Positions 1 through 5,745 of a stretch of 6,404 bases of DNA are shown one piece after another. The position numbers and the translations under genes were made by a program. Source of the DNA: Spirochaetales bacterium (GTDB taxonomy: Bacteria > Spirochaetota > Spirochaetia > SZUA-6); the NCBI GenBank assembly GCA_003233545.1, contig QILZ01000328.1, positions 1 to 6,404 of the forward strand. The letters are read 5' to 3'. Below the pieces are notes generated by a model, which searched no databases, was not told the origin of the DNA, and saw only the letters and a list, made by a program, of their open reading frames with translations. Within the stretch, counting starts at the first letter, position 1. Each line of letters starts with the position of its first letter.

Positions 1-66
1 GGTTTTATAAGCTGGTTTGTCCCGTCCATAATTACTATTGTTGTAGTAGCATTAAAGTTTATATAG
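1..66 (+). CDS. C-terminal end of a membrane protein (partial)
   Basis: Frame 1 is open from the first base and ends at TAG (64-66). It gives 21 residues, read as GFISWFVPSI followed by TIVVVALKFI and stop. This is a hydrophobic helix with a proline near its start and a Lys-Phe-Ile tail, typical of the last transmembrane segment of a transporter or permease. The rest of the gene lies left of the window, so the family cannot be named. It converges on the leftward vapBC pair. No convincing terminator follows it; there is only a weak 5-bp hairpin near 71-83. It is real if the frame continues open upstream. Confidence 0.5.
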   Translation, partial: GFISWFVPSIITIVVVALKFI

Positions 67-168
67 AACCCGGAATGTTCGGCCTATAAATTTTACAGCT
101 TAAGTTAAGCAAACGCATAAGGGCCGGTTAACAGCGTTTCTAAGGATAGTACAATCCCGGATTTTAAG

Positions 169-564
169 TTAGTTAATCGGGAGTCCCTTAAAATAATCCC
201 TATAGAAACCCCTGTCCCGCGTAATTAGGCGGTCTCCATGGATCATGGCGAAAGAACCGATAATAAAATCAGGTATTATTCTATTCCTTGAATTTTGCTG
301 TTTTCTGTATCTAAGCCACAGCTGTCCGGCTTTATAGAGAGTATCGGTATCGGAGGGAACAATTTTTATCCCCATTTTATTAAGGGCTTCATCAAGGAGA
401 GCCTTTTTATGAAATTGAGGGGCAAGCTCGGCATATACAATATCGCACATTATCAACGATCCCTGCTCATAAGCTGTCTTAAGTAGTTTCAGGGATGATT
501 CACCATGAAGAGGGTCCGGCAGAAATATATCCAGAAGAATGTTTGTATCAATAACCGAGATCAT
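169..564 (-). CDS. vapC: VapC-like PIN-domain toxin (ribonuclease)
   Basis: This is a 131-residue single PIN domain, the usual VapC size. The four acidic residues expected to hold the catalytic metal are present: D6 in the opening VIDTN motif, E46 in YAEL, D99 in IIPDFIIGS and D117 in ITRDRGF. VapC proteins are Mg2+-dependent RNases that cut tRNA or rRNA and stop translation when free of their antitoxin; that activity is known for the family and not shown here. The ATG at 564 follows the antitoxin TAG by 4 bases. It has an AGAGG ribosome site that overlaps the antitoxin stop, so the two genes are probably translated together. The ORF is full length with no sign of decay. The RNA target cannot be read from sequence. 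Confidence 0.9.
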   Translation of the reverse strand: MISVIDTNILLDIFLPDPLHGESSLKLLKTAYEQGSLIMCDIVYAELAPQFHKKALLDEALNKMGIKIVPSDTDTLYKAGQLWLRYRKQQNSRNRIIPDFIIGSFAMIHGDRLITRDRGFYRDYFKGLPIN

Positions 565-568
565 ACCT

Positions 569-784
569 CTATCTTCCCCTTAAGTTCTCAATAATTCGAT
601 CTGTATTACTTTCCTTCCCTAATATTCCATACACCTCACGAAAAGGATTCTCATTCATCTTCTTTTTAACAATCAGAAGCCCTTCTTTTTTTGGTACTAT
701 GTCGAGTTCTGTACCTGGCCGCATTCCATAACGATCACGGTACTTCTTTGGAATGGTAACCTGCCCCCGCTCCATTAATTTCAT
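569..784 (-). CDS. vapB: AbrB/SpoVT-type antitoxin (VapB/MazE fold)
   Basis: This protein of 71 residues has an N-terminal swapped-hairpin (AbrB/SpoVT) DNA-binding domain over residues 1-43, recognisable from RGQVTIPKKYRDRYGMRPG and the ELDIVPKKEG strand. A charged tail (about 44-71, with FREVYGIL) would wrap around the toxin. Antitoxins of this kind bind their PIN toxin and also repress their own promoter. The start at 784 is supported by a GAGGT ribosome site (on + strand, ACCTC at 791-795) and lies 34 bases downstream (leftward) of a near-consensus -10 box. It is the first gene of the vapBC pair and appears intact. A second copy of this region, with the gene core deleted, lies at 5556-5729. 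Confidence 0.88.
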   Translation of the reverse strand: MKLMERGQVTIPKKYRDRYGMRPGTELDIVPKKEGLLIVKKKMNENPFREVYGILGKESNTDRIIENLRGR

Positions 785-817
785 ACTCTTACCTCACGAA
801 TACATATTTATATATAC

Positions 818-846
818 ATACTAATGTTTTTATTTCCATTAGTCAA
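818..846 (-). promoter_or_regulatory. vapBC promoter
   Basis: Reading leftward, a -35 box TTGACT (+ strand 841-846) and a -10 box TAGTAT (818-823) are separated by exactly 17 bases. Transcription would start near 811, about 27 bases before the vapB ATG. The start-site region is an AT-rich run containing two TACATA direct repeats (801-806 and 815-820), where the antitoxin-toxin complex could bind. That operator role is inferred; there is no clean palindrome. Confidence 0.7.
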
Positions 847-880
847 ATTATTTGCCTTTCTTACTGCCGCCCGAAAAATT

Positions 881-1046
881 CAGCTGAAAGATCTAAAAAT
901 ATTCGATGCAGAAGATTTCATAGCTGATTTGACGTTACATATCCCCCCAAAGAATGTTTAAGTATATTCTCTCGTTTGGATTATATGCTTCTCGAACCCG
1001 TGGTATTTGGGCCTCGATACATAAGGTTATTGCACGTGCTCCTTAA
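881..1046 (+). pseudogene. IS91/Y2-type transposase, C-terminal fragment, frameshifted
   Basis: From 881 the + strand reads QLKDLKIFDAEDFIADLTLH then IPPKNV and stops at TAA 959-961. Skipping one base (T959) and entering the next frame at 960 restores KYILSFGLYASRTRGIW, then ASIHKVIARAP and TAA at 1044-1046. The pattern FDAxDFIAxLTxHIP followed by YGxYxSRTRGxW and RAP is the conserved C-terminal block of IS91-like Y2 transposases (Pfam Y2_Tnp family). The N-terminal half is missing: the fragment starts abruptly where the vapB repeat ends, so vapBC seems to have replaced or interrupted it. No further transposase sequence could be supported in 1047-1235, which appears non-coding. It is inactive as it stands. 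The family call comes from motif memory, not a search. Confidence 0.72.
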
Positions 1047-1235
1047 AGACTTAAAAGAATGAGCATCTTGTTAAAGTAGGGAGATCCCCTCCCGGGATAA
1101 GCATCGCAAGTTTAAACTAAACTTTCTTTCTCTCATTGTGCCGGATAAAGGCGGAATAATACCTTTTAGCCGAAAGTGTGTTCCTGCAGCATTTCAAGAA
1201 AAATCAATCAGCCTAAAAGTAATTTCAGCCTTTGA

Positions 1236-1814
1236 TCATTCTTTTTTACTTGTTGCCCGCCGTCCGTGTAAAAAATGTGTAACGTAGAGAGGCAAATCAA
1301 TAGGAGGAAGATTCGCATCCAGAAGCGAACCGCGCATCATGGCAAAATAGATCAACGGTCCGAGCAGTGCAGAAGCGGCATGCAGGGGATTTTCCGGCTG
1401 CAGCCCCCCCTCTTCCTGATATTGGCTTATAAGACGGCTGATCTGCCGCATGATCCCCATGGGCCTGTCCAGTACATCAACAAGTTCAGGATGGCGTGAT
1501 ATTTCAGGAAGCAGCATAGCCATAAATTGCCCATGATTAGATGCAAGATACTGATAGCGTTCCACAATCCGCAGTAAATCGGCGGCTGCATCCCCGGTAT
1601 ATTGTGCAGCCGAATCAAGATCCAGTTGATCAGCAATGGCAACTATTGCCAGCTTTACCAGCTGTGCCTTGCTGCCATATTTACGGAACAAGGTTACCTC
1701 GCTGATTCCCGCCGCTTCGGCCATTTGCTTCGTGGTAGTTCCGTCATACCCATATACCACCATTATCTTCATTACTGCCCGAAAAACATCCATATCATTG
1801 ACAACTTTTGGCAT
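1236..1814 (-). CDS. TetR/AcrR-family transcriptional repressor
   Basis: This 192-residue protein has the usual TetR length. Residues 8-50 form the helix-turn-helix domain, with TTKQMAEAAGISEVTLFRKY (27-46) giving the turn (AAGIS) and the recognition helix (EVTLFRKYGSK). The remaining roughly 140 residues are the helical ligand-binding and dimerisation domain, which differs between members and does not reveal the ligand. The start at 1814 has an AAGGAG ribosome site 7 bases upstream. The gene is divergent from the GAP-RPH operon, and a perfect inverted repeat lies over that operon's start site, so it most likely represses its neighbours until a ligand releases it. The same trio type (TetR regulator, transporter, RPH-like enzyme) is known from B. 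subtilis yvkB, yvkA and yvkC, where the transporter is an MFS protein. The target assignment is inference; the family call is firm. Confidence 0.9.
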   Translation of the reverse strand: MPKVVNDMDVFRAVMKIMVVYGYDGTTTKQMAEAAGISEVTLFRKYGSKAQLVKLAIVAIADQLDLDSAAQYTGDAAADLLRIVERYQYLASNHGQFMAMLLPEISRHPELVDVLDRPMGIMRQISRLISQYQEEGGLQPENPLHAASALLGPLIYFAMMRGSLLDANLPPIDLPLYVTHFLHGRRATSKKE

Positions 1815-1851
1815 ACTGATGCTCCTTAATCGGAATTATCCCTCTAAATAC

Positions 1852-1881
1852 ATTATAGCATATGTTAGTGTTGACTTGCAA
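1852..1881 (-). promoter_or_regulatory. tetR-family gene promoter
   Basis: Reading leftward, a perfect -10 box TATAAT (+ strand 1852-1857) is preceded by TGC, giving an extended -10. A TTGCAA -35 box lies at 1876-1881, 18 bases upstream. The start site would be near 1845, leaving a 30-base leader with the AAGGAG site. The -35 box shares base 1876 with the -35 box of the rightward promoter, so the two polymerases probably compete. The inverted repeat at 1904-1919 is upstream of this promoter, so the regulator may control itself only weakly. Confidence 0.7.
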
Positions 1882-1899
1882 TAATATCGGTGCTATTAT
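1871..1899 (+). promoter_or_regulatory. Promoter of the GAP-RPH operon
   Basis: TTGACT (1871-1876) and TATTAT (1894-1899) are spaced by exactly 17 bases. Transcription would begin near 1905-1907, inside the inverted repeat at 1904-1919 and about 26 bases before the ATG at 1933. This is the only good promoter for the two-gene operon. Confidence 0.75.
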
Positions 1900-1903
1900 T
1901 TTA

Positions 1904-1919
1904 GTAAGTATTCACTTAC
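1904..1919. promoter_or_regulatory. Probable TetR-family operator (perfect inverted repeat)
   Basis: GTAAGT-attc-ACTTAC is a perfect 6-bp inverted repeat around a 4-base centre. Its size and style match TetR-family operators, which are often short palindromes with GTnAGT/ACTnAC-like arms. It begins 4 bases after the -10 box and covers the expected transcription start of the rightward operon, a position that blocks initiation. It is the only strong palindrome in the 118-bp intergenic region. Binding by the adjacent regulator is inferred from position. Confidence 0.7.
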
Positions 1920-1932
1920 ATAAGAAGGTCCG

Positions 1933-2601
1933 ATGTTCCCTATACTTGTACAGACCCTGCTCTTTGCCTCTTCCGGACTGCTTTCAGTCGGATCGATCAC
2001 TCTGGTGATCCTGCTGCTTATCTCGGAGCGAGGCTGGAAAAATGGACTGGGTTACGCCATAGGCTATACCGGAGCATACTCTCTTATCGGAATTCTTGCA
2101 GTCATCTTAGGGTATCGCACCACACAGCACGGAAGCGGTGGATACACCCGGATCGTTCTCATTCTGCTGCTTGCTGCCGGAACATTGCTTATCTTTCTGG
2201 CTTTCAGTAACTGGCACAGACCGCCTGTTAAAAATCCGGATCCCCCGCGTATCTTTTCCGTCGTGGACAGCATTACACCGTTCAAGGCGTTCGGCTTCGG
2301 TGCCATGGTATCGGTGATCAACTTCAAGAATCTGACCCTCTACCTGACATCCCTATCGGTGGTCATCCTGAGCGATCTCATCCTTCCGCAAAAGATCATA
2401 ACCGCTCTGCTGGCAGCACTTGTTTTCTGCCTGTCGGTGATCATCCCTGTCAGCATCTATATACTGTTCCCCAAAGGTGCCCGTAGTTTGTTAGGCGTCA
2501 TTAAAAATACCATCCAGCATCACAGCCGAATCATCGGCATTATGGTGCCGATGGTTTTCGGACTGGTGTTCATTATTAAAGCAATTATGGAGTTGTTATG
2601 A
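1933..2601 (+). CDS. GAP/Sap-family (LysE-superfamily) six-helix membrane protein
   Basis: This 222-residue protein is almost wholly hydrophobic. About six membrane helices can be seen, near residues 5-30, 38-61, 72-93, 118-146, 153-178 and 197-220, with a polar loop (about 94-115, rich in Pro and Asp) after the third. Length, helix layout and the opening LLFASSGLLSVGSITLVILL with the following ERGWKNGLGYAIGY resemble the GAP/SfLAP (Sap) family within the LysE superfamily. Mycobacterial relatives help move glycopeptidolipid or sulfolipid to the cell surface, and LysE relatives export small molecules. The ATG at 1933 follows AAGAAGGT closely. Its TGA overlaps the next gene's ATG, so the two are translationally coupled and probably serve one task. 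Substrate export is inferred; the family call rests on general features. Confidence 0.72.
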   Translation: MFPILVQTLLFASSGLLSVGSITLVILLLISERGWKNGLGYAIGYTGAYSLIGILAVILGYRTTQHGSGGYTRIVLILLLAAGTLLIFLAFSNWHRPPVKNPDPPRIFSVVDSITPFKAFGFGAMVSVINFKNLTLYLTSLSVVILSDLILPQKIITALLAALVFCLSVIIPVSIYILFPKGARSLLGVIKNTIQHHSRIIGIMVPMVFGLVFIIKAIMELL

Positions 2602-5252
2602 AAAATACCGAATCATTTGTTCCGGACTTTACAGACATCCGCACACACGATCTGCCTCTGGTCGGCGGCAAAGGAGCAAACCTGGGGGAAATGGCCGCCG
2701 CCGGTTTTCCCGTTCCTCCCGGGTTTTGTCTGACCACTGCTGCATTTCACCGTTTTATGGAAACCGGCTCTGACATGGAAAAGGTTTACAGCCTGCTGGA
2801 TAGTGCCGTTGACGTGGAAACAGTCCGCATTGCCGGCCCCCGGGTGCGGGAAATCCTGTTGAAAAACCGCATCCCGGAAGAGGTGGCCATCGAGACTGTA
2901 CAGGCCTGGCAGAAGTCCGGCCGGGAAGAAGCGTATGCGGTACGATCCTCGGCAACAGCCGAAGACCTGCCCGATGCATCCTTCGCAGGACAGCAGGACA
3001 CTTATCTAAACATAATTGGGGAAACTGCCCTTCTGGATGCAGTTCGCCGCTGCTGGGTGTCTCTCTTTACAGACCGTGCCATACTGTACCGCCGGCAAAA
3101 CAACTTTTCCCACCGCAATGTCGCTCTTTCGGTTGTCATCCAGAAGATGGTTATGTCTGAAAAGTCGGGTATTATGTTTACCGCCGATCCGCTGACCGGA
3201 CACCGCCATACACTGACTATCGATGCCGGTTTCGGTCTGGGCGAAGCACTGGTCGGAGGGCTGGTTACCCCCGATTCCTACCGTGTGGACAAACGCACAC
3301 ACACAATTATTGAACATCAGATTACCGACAAGCAGGCTGCCATCTTCCCGGAGAAAGGGGGTGGCACCCGTCAGGTATCCCTTAACTCCCTGCAGCGGGA
3401 GCAGACCGTTCTTACGGACAATGAAATTCTTTCTCTAAACAAACTTGGATGCCAAATCGAATCGCATTACGGTAAACCACAGGATATTGAGTGGGCCATT
3501 GCTGACGGGCACATCTATCTTCTCCAGACCCGTCCCATTACCTCACTCTACCCCATTGACGCTTTGTCCTCCCCTGATGATACTCTGCACATCTTCTTCA
3601 GCATGGGGCATCAGCAGAATATGACCCGTGCCATGGCGCCTTTGAGTTTATCCGGTTTTCCAAAACTTCTTCCGCTAAAGCAATCCCCGGATAAACGTAA
3701 ACGCATTCTGCGTATTTGCGGGGGACGAATATTTGTTGATATTACCCCTGTACTGCGCCATCCAATAGGCCGCAGAATATATCCTGCCCTGCTGGCCCAA
3801 TTTGACACTCTGGGTCCAAAAATCCTTGAGATCGTAATGCAGCGGCCCGAATTCCGGCGTAGTAAAAGTATGCATCTTCCTTTCAAATCTTTTAAACTTA
3901 TTTCAGGGATTCTTTGCCGGGTATTCCGCAGCCTCCGGAAGACTGATCTAACGGGCTTTGCAGCCAAAACAAATATACGGATGGATGCATTTATTTCCGA
4001 AAAAACACACCGTCTAAATGCCTATCCACAGGGGAAAGAACAGATCAAGGCTGTTATGAAAGATATGTCCAAAGTATTCCCCTTCTTCATGCACTGGGTA
4101 CCGGAAGCTGCCGCCGGAATTATTGCTGTACGTCTTCTGCCAAAACTGGCCAGGCGCTGGCTACCGAAAAACAAGGTTGAAGCACTTACACTGGGTATCC
4201 CCGGTAATGTGGTAACCGAAATGAATCTGGCTCTCAACGGTCTGGCTTCTCTTGCACGTCAATCTCCGCAACTGATAGAGCTGTTTAACCATCTGGGAAG
4301 CAATGCACATACCTCGCTATCTGATGCTGCTCACATTGAGGGCAGTGCCCCTTTCTTACAGGCCTTTAAAAAGTTTCTGAATCAATATGGAGCACGCGGG
4401 CCTTCAGAAATTGATATCATGATGAAACGATGGAACGAAAACCCGATGCCCGTGCTCAGTGTCATTGCGGAAAATATCAGCAGGAATGTGGACAGCCGTG
4501 CCCAATTCAAAGATCAGGCAGAAAAACGTGAGACAGCTTTTAACGAGCTGCTGAAAGCTTCCGGACACGGTCTTTTGAGGAGCTTTAGAGTACGAATGTT
4601 TCGGCGACTGTATCATGTTCTGACTGAAACAGGAGGAATGCGGGAACATCATAAATTCCTGATGGTGCGCTACATGTGGATTATGAAGCAAATACTACAA
4701 AAAAACGCAGTAAAACTGGTTTCAGAAGGGAAAATAACCGATCCCGATGACATCTGGTTCCTTACATGGGAAGAACTCCTGAAAATATGGGAAGACACTT
4801 CCACCGACTGGATCAGCCTTGTTGTCCGGCGCCGCATCGAGCTTAAACAGTACCAAAAACTGACACCGTCCCTGATACTGACCAGCGACGGCGAAACCCC
4901 GGTGGTACATCATCATATCAAAGACGCCCCTCCGGGTGCCCTACTGGGAAATCCGGTCTCACCGGGTGTCATTGAAGGTCCGGCACATGTTATCCTTGAT
5001 CCGGCAGCAGAGACACTGCAGCCGGGAGAGATTCTGGTTGCACCCTTTACTGATCCGGGATGGACTCCCCTGTTTATCAATGCAGCAGGACTGGTGATGA
5101 ATATTGGCGGGGCACTGACCCACGGTTCGGTGGTAGCACGGGAATATGGCATACCGGCGGTAACAGGAGTCCGGGATGCCACAAAAAAACTACAGACCGG
5201 CCAGCTCCTGCGTGTGGACGGGAACCGCGGAATAATTGAAATTCTGCAATAA
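2598..5252 (+). CDS. rph: Rifampicin phosphotransferase-like (RPH) dikinase
   Basis: The 884-residue protein has RPH domain order. First is an ATP-grasp (PEP synthase-like) domain over residues 1-320, with VGGKGANLGEM (K25), AVRSSATAEDLPDASFAGQ (R116), GIMFTADP (191-198), FGLGEALVGG (212-221), DIEW (E298) and QTRPIT (R312). A long helical acceptor-binding domain follows (about 325-760). Last comes a swivelling phosphohistidine domain (about 780-884) with GGALTHGSVVAREYGIPAV, where H842 is the expected phospho-carrier. PEP synthase has its His domain mid-protein followed by a TIM barrel; here the protein ends at the His domain, so it is not PpsA. Listeria RPH (about 867 residues) shares landmarks such as YGKPQDIEW, HQQNMT, SEIDI, RWNENP and LTSDGE. 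Known RPH enzymes use ATP to phosphorylate the C21 hydroxyl of rifamycins, releasing AMP and phosphate. Whether this one acts on rifamycin or another hydrophobic compound is open. The ATG overlaps the GAP stop and has a GGAG site 5 bases upstream. Confidence 0.82.
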   Translation: MKNTESFVPDFTDIRTHDLPLVGGKGANLGEMAAAGFPVPPGFCLTTAAFHRFMETGSDMEKVYSLLDSAVDVETVRIAGPRVREILLKNRIPEEVAIETVQAWQKSGREEAYAVRSSATAEDLPDASFAGQQDTYLNIIGETALLDAVRRCWVSLFTDRAILYRRQNNFSHRNVALSVVIQKMVMSEKSGIMFTADPLTGHRHTLTIDAGFGLGEALVGGLVTPDSYRVDKRTHTIIEHQITDKQAAIFPEKGGGTRQVSLNSLQREQTVLTDNEILSLNKLGCQIESHYGKPQDIEWAIADGHIYLLQTRPITSLYPIDALSSPDDTLHIFFSMGHQQNMTRAMAPLSLSGFPKLLPLKQSPDKRKRILRICGGRIFVDITPVLRHPIGRRIYPALLAQFDTLGPKILEIVMQRPEFRRSKSMHLPFKSFKLISGILCRVFRSLRKTDLTGFAAKTNIRMDAFISEKTHRLNAYPQGKEQIKAVMKDMSKVFPFFMHWVPEAAAGIIAVRLLPKLARRWLPKNKVEALTLGIPGNVVTEMNLALNGLASLARQSPQLIELFNHLGSNAHTSLSDAAHIEGSAPFLQAFKKFLNQYGARGPSEIDIMMKRWNENPMPVLSVIAENISRNVDSRAQFKDQAEKRETAFNELLKASGHGLLRSFRVRMFRRLYHVLTETGGMREHHKFLMVRYMWIMKQILQKNAVKLVSEGKITDPDDIWFLTWEELLKIWEDTSTDWISLVVRRRIELKQYQKLTPSLILTSDGETPVVHHHIKDAPPGALLGNPVSPGVIEGPAHVILDPAAETLQPGEILVAPFTDPGWTPLFINAAGLVMNIGGALTHGSVVAREYGIPAVTGVRDATKKLQTGQLLRVDGNRGIIEILQ

Positions 5253-5330
5253 ACAACACTGAACCAGCAGGGTCATGTATGGTTTTTATCATTTTAACAA
5301 TACATACCGTGCTTTAATACATCGAGCGTC

Positions 5331-5568
5331 TTATATTGAATAATCAAGAAGCCGTTTATACACAAAGGACACAATGCCCTGATCCGGATGGGAAGCAGCT
5401 TTTAAAAACTTTGCAAGTTGAAACCCGATTATTGTTGTTTCATTATCTTGATACCATAGTAATAAGATCAAAATAGTCATCGGTAAACCAGCGCCTGAAC
5501 CCTTCTTCGGGATACTGTTTCTTCGGGTTCTTGATTTCTCTCAACATAATAACCTTAACCGGGATCAT
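5331..5568 (-). pseudogene. Frameshifted remnant of a small RRWF-motif protein gene
   Basis: From ATG 5568, or more naturally ATG 5547 (M-LREIKNPKKQYPEEG), the minus strand reads FRRWFTDDYFDLI and then runs into TAA at 5443-5445. Shifting by one base at about 5457 restores WYQDNETTIIGFQLAK, continuing FLKAASHPDQGIVSFVYKRL to TAA at 5331-5333. RRWF(S/T)DxYFDLxVW followed by IIGFQL and a C-terminal FVxxKLxxY helix is a pattern I associate with a widespread uncharacterised family of about 110-120 residues. Here the two parts give only about 77 residues, so the stretch that normally follows GFQL also seems to be lost. The first codons at 5568-5556 match the start of vapC, suggesting a deletion joined a vapBC copy to this gene. 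The function of the family is unknown to me. Confidence 0.55.
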
Positions 5569-5582
5569 ACTTCTATCTTCGC

Positions 5583-5645
5583 CTAAAGCTCTTTAATAAT
5601 TCGATCTGTATTACTTTCCTTCCCTAATATTCCGTACACCTCACG
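5583..5645 (-). pseudogene. vapB remnant (C-terminal codons only)
   Basis: The minus strand retains the last part of the antitoxin frame (REVYGILGKESNTDRII, then KEL and TAG at 5583-5585), matching residues 49-67 of the intact VapB. No start codon is available: the frame is closed by TAA at 5655-5657, ten bases upstream of the first homologous codon. The end also differs from the intact gene by a one-base indel that brings the stop forward by four codons. It cannot make an antitoxin. Confidence 0.8.
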
Positions 5646-5664
5646 AATACATATTTATATATAC

Positions 5665-5693
5665 ATATTAATGTTTTTATTTGCATTACTCAA
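5665..5693 (-). promoter_or_regulatory. Retained promoter of the decayed vapB copy
   Basis: TTGAGT (-35, + strand 5688-5693) and TAATAT (-10, 5665-5670) keep the exact 17-base spacing of the intact vapBC promoter. Compared with that copy the -35 box has one change and the -10 box one change, neither clearly destructive. It would transcribe leftward through the vapB scar and the RRWF remnant toward the 3' end of the RPH gene. Activity is inferred. Confidence 0.5.
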
Positions 5694-5720
5694 ATAATTT
5701 GTCTTTCTTACTGCCGCCCG

Positions 5721-5745
5721 AAAAATCAGGGTATCCCCCTGATTT
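5721..5745 (-). terminator. Intrinsic terminator, leftward
   Basis: AAATCAGGG (5723-5731) and CCCTGATTT (5737-5745) form a perfect 9-bp stem around the 5-base loop TATCC. Reading leftward, the stem ends in a run of five T (+ strand A 5721-5725), the layout of a rho-independent terminator. It would end transcripts coming from the right (nucleotidyltransferase and hicA remnants) just before the retained vapB-type promoter. On the + strand only three T follow, so it would be a weak stop for the RPH operon. Confidence 0.65.

Larger units (their letters stand above)
552..883. repeat. vapB-region repeat, full-length copy
   Basis: The outer parts of this segment (552-642 and 791-883) are repeated at roughly nine bases in ten in the segment 5556-5729 at the other end of the window, in the same orientation. 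It contains the first codons of vapC, all of vapB, the vapB ribosome site and the promoter. Two exact 10-bp direct repeats ACCTCACGAA lie inside it at 633-642 and 791-800; they mark where the second copy lost 158 bp. The repeat ends where the transposase remnant begins, near 881. Confidence 0.85.
5556..5729. repeat. vapB-region repeat, internally deleted copy
   Basis: This segment matches 552-642 and 791-883 joined together. Of 85 left-arm positions (5563-5647) about six differ plus one single-base gap; of about 90 right-arm positions about five differ. A single ACCTCACGAA remains at 5638-5647, the left flank matching that of the repeat at 633 and the right flank matching that of the repeat at 791. 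The missing 158 bp held the start and first two-thirds of vapB. The promoter arm and the first four codons of vapC survive. Confidence 0.85.

Noticed and set aside
71..83. Hairpin CCGGAATGTTCGG as a terminator for the left-edge gene
   Set aside because: The stem has only five pairs, one of them G-T, and there is no clean T run after it.
295..486. 63-codon + strand frame across vapC
   Set aside because: It is antisense to a PIN-domain gene with all four catalytic acids in place, with no supporting start signal.
985..1015. tRNA-like string TCTCGAACCCGTGGTATTTGG on the minus strand
   Set aside because: The would-be T-stem arms do not pair and no acceptor or anticodon stem was found. The sequence is explained by the transposase remnant on the + strand.
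1079..1093. Inverted repeat GGGAG-atccc-CTCCC
   Set aside because: It has a five-pair stem with no T run and no gene end or promoter beside it on either strand, so no role can be supported.
1275..1884. Several + strand frames of about 75-82 codons over the tetR gene
   Set aside because: They lie antisense to a clear TetR-family gene and have no family motifs or ribosome sites; they are shadows.
5263..5285. Possible terminator after the RPH gene (TGAACC-agca-GGGTCA)
   Set aside because: The stem has an internal mismatch and the T run is several bases away, too weak to call.
2755..5292. Many minus-strand frames of 64-118 codons inside the RPH gene
   Set aside because: All overlap a strongly supported 884-codon gene, are rich in Arg, Pro and Ser as antisense frames usually are, and show no motifs.
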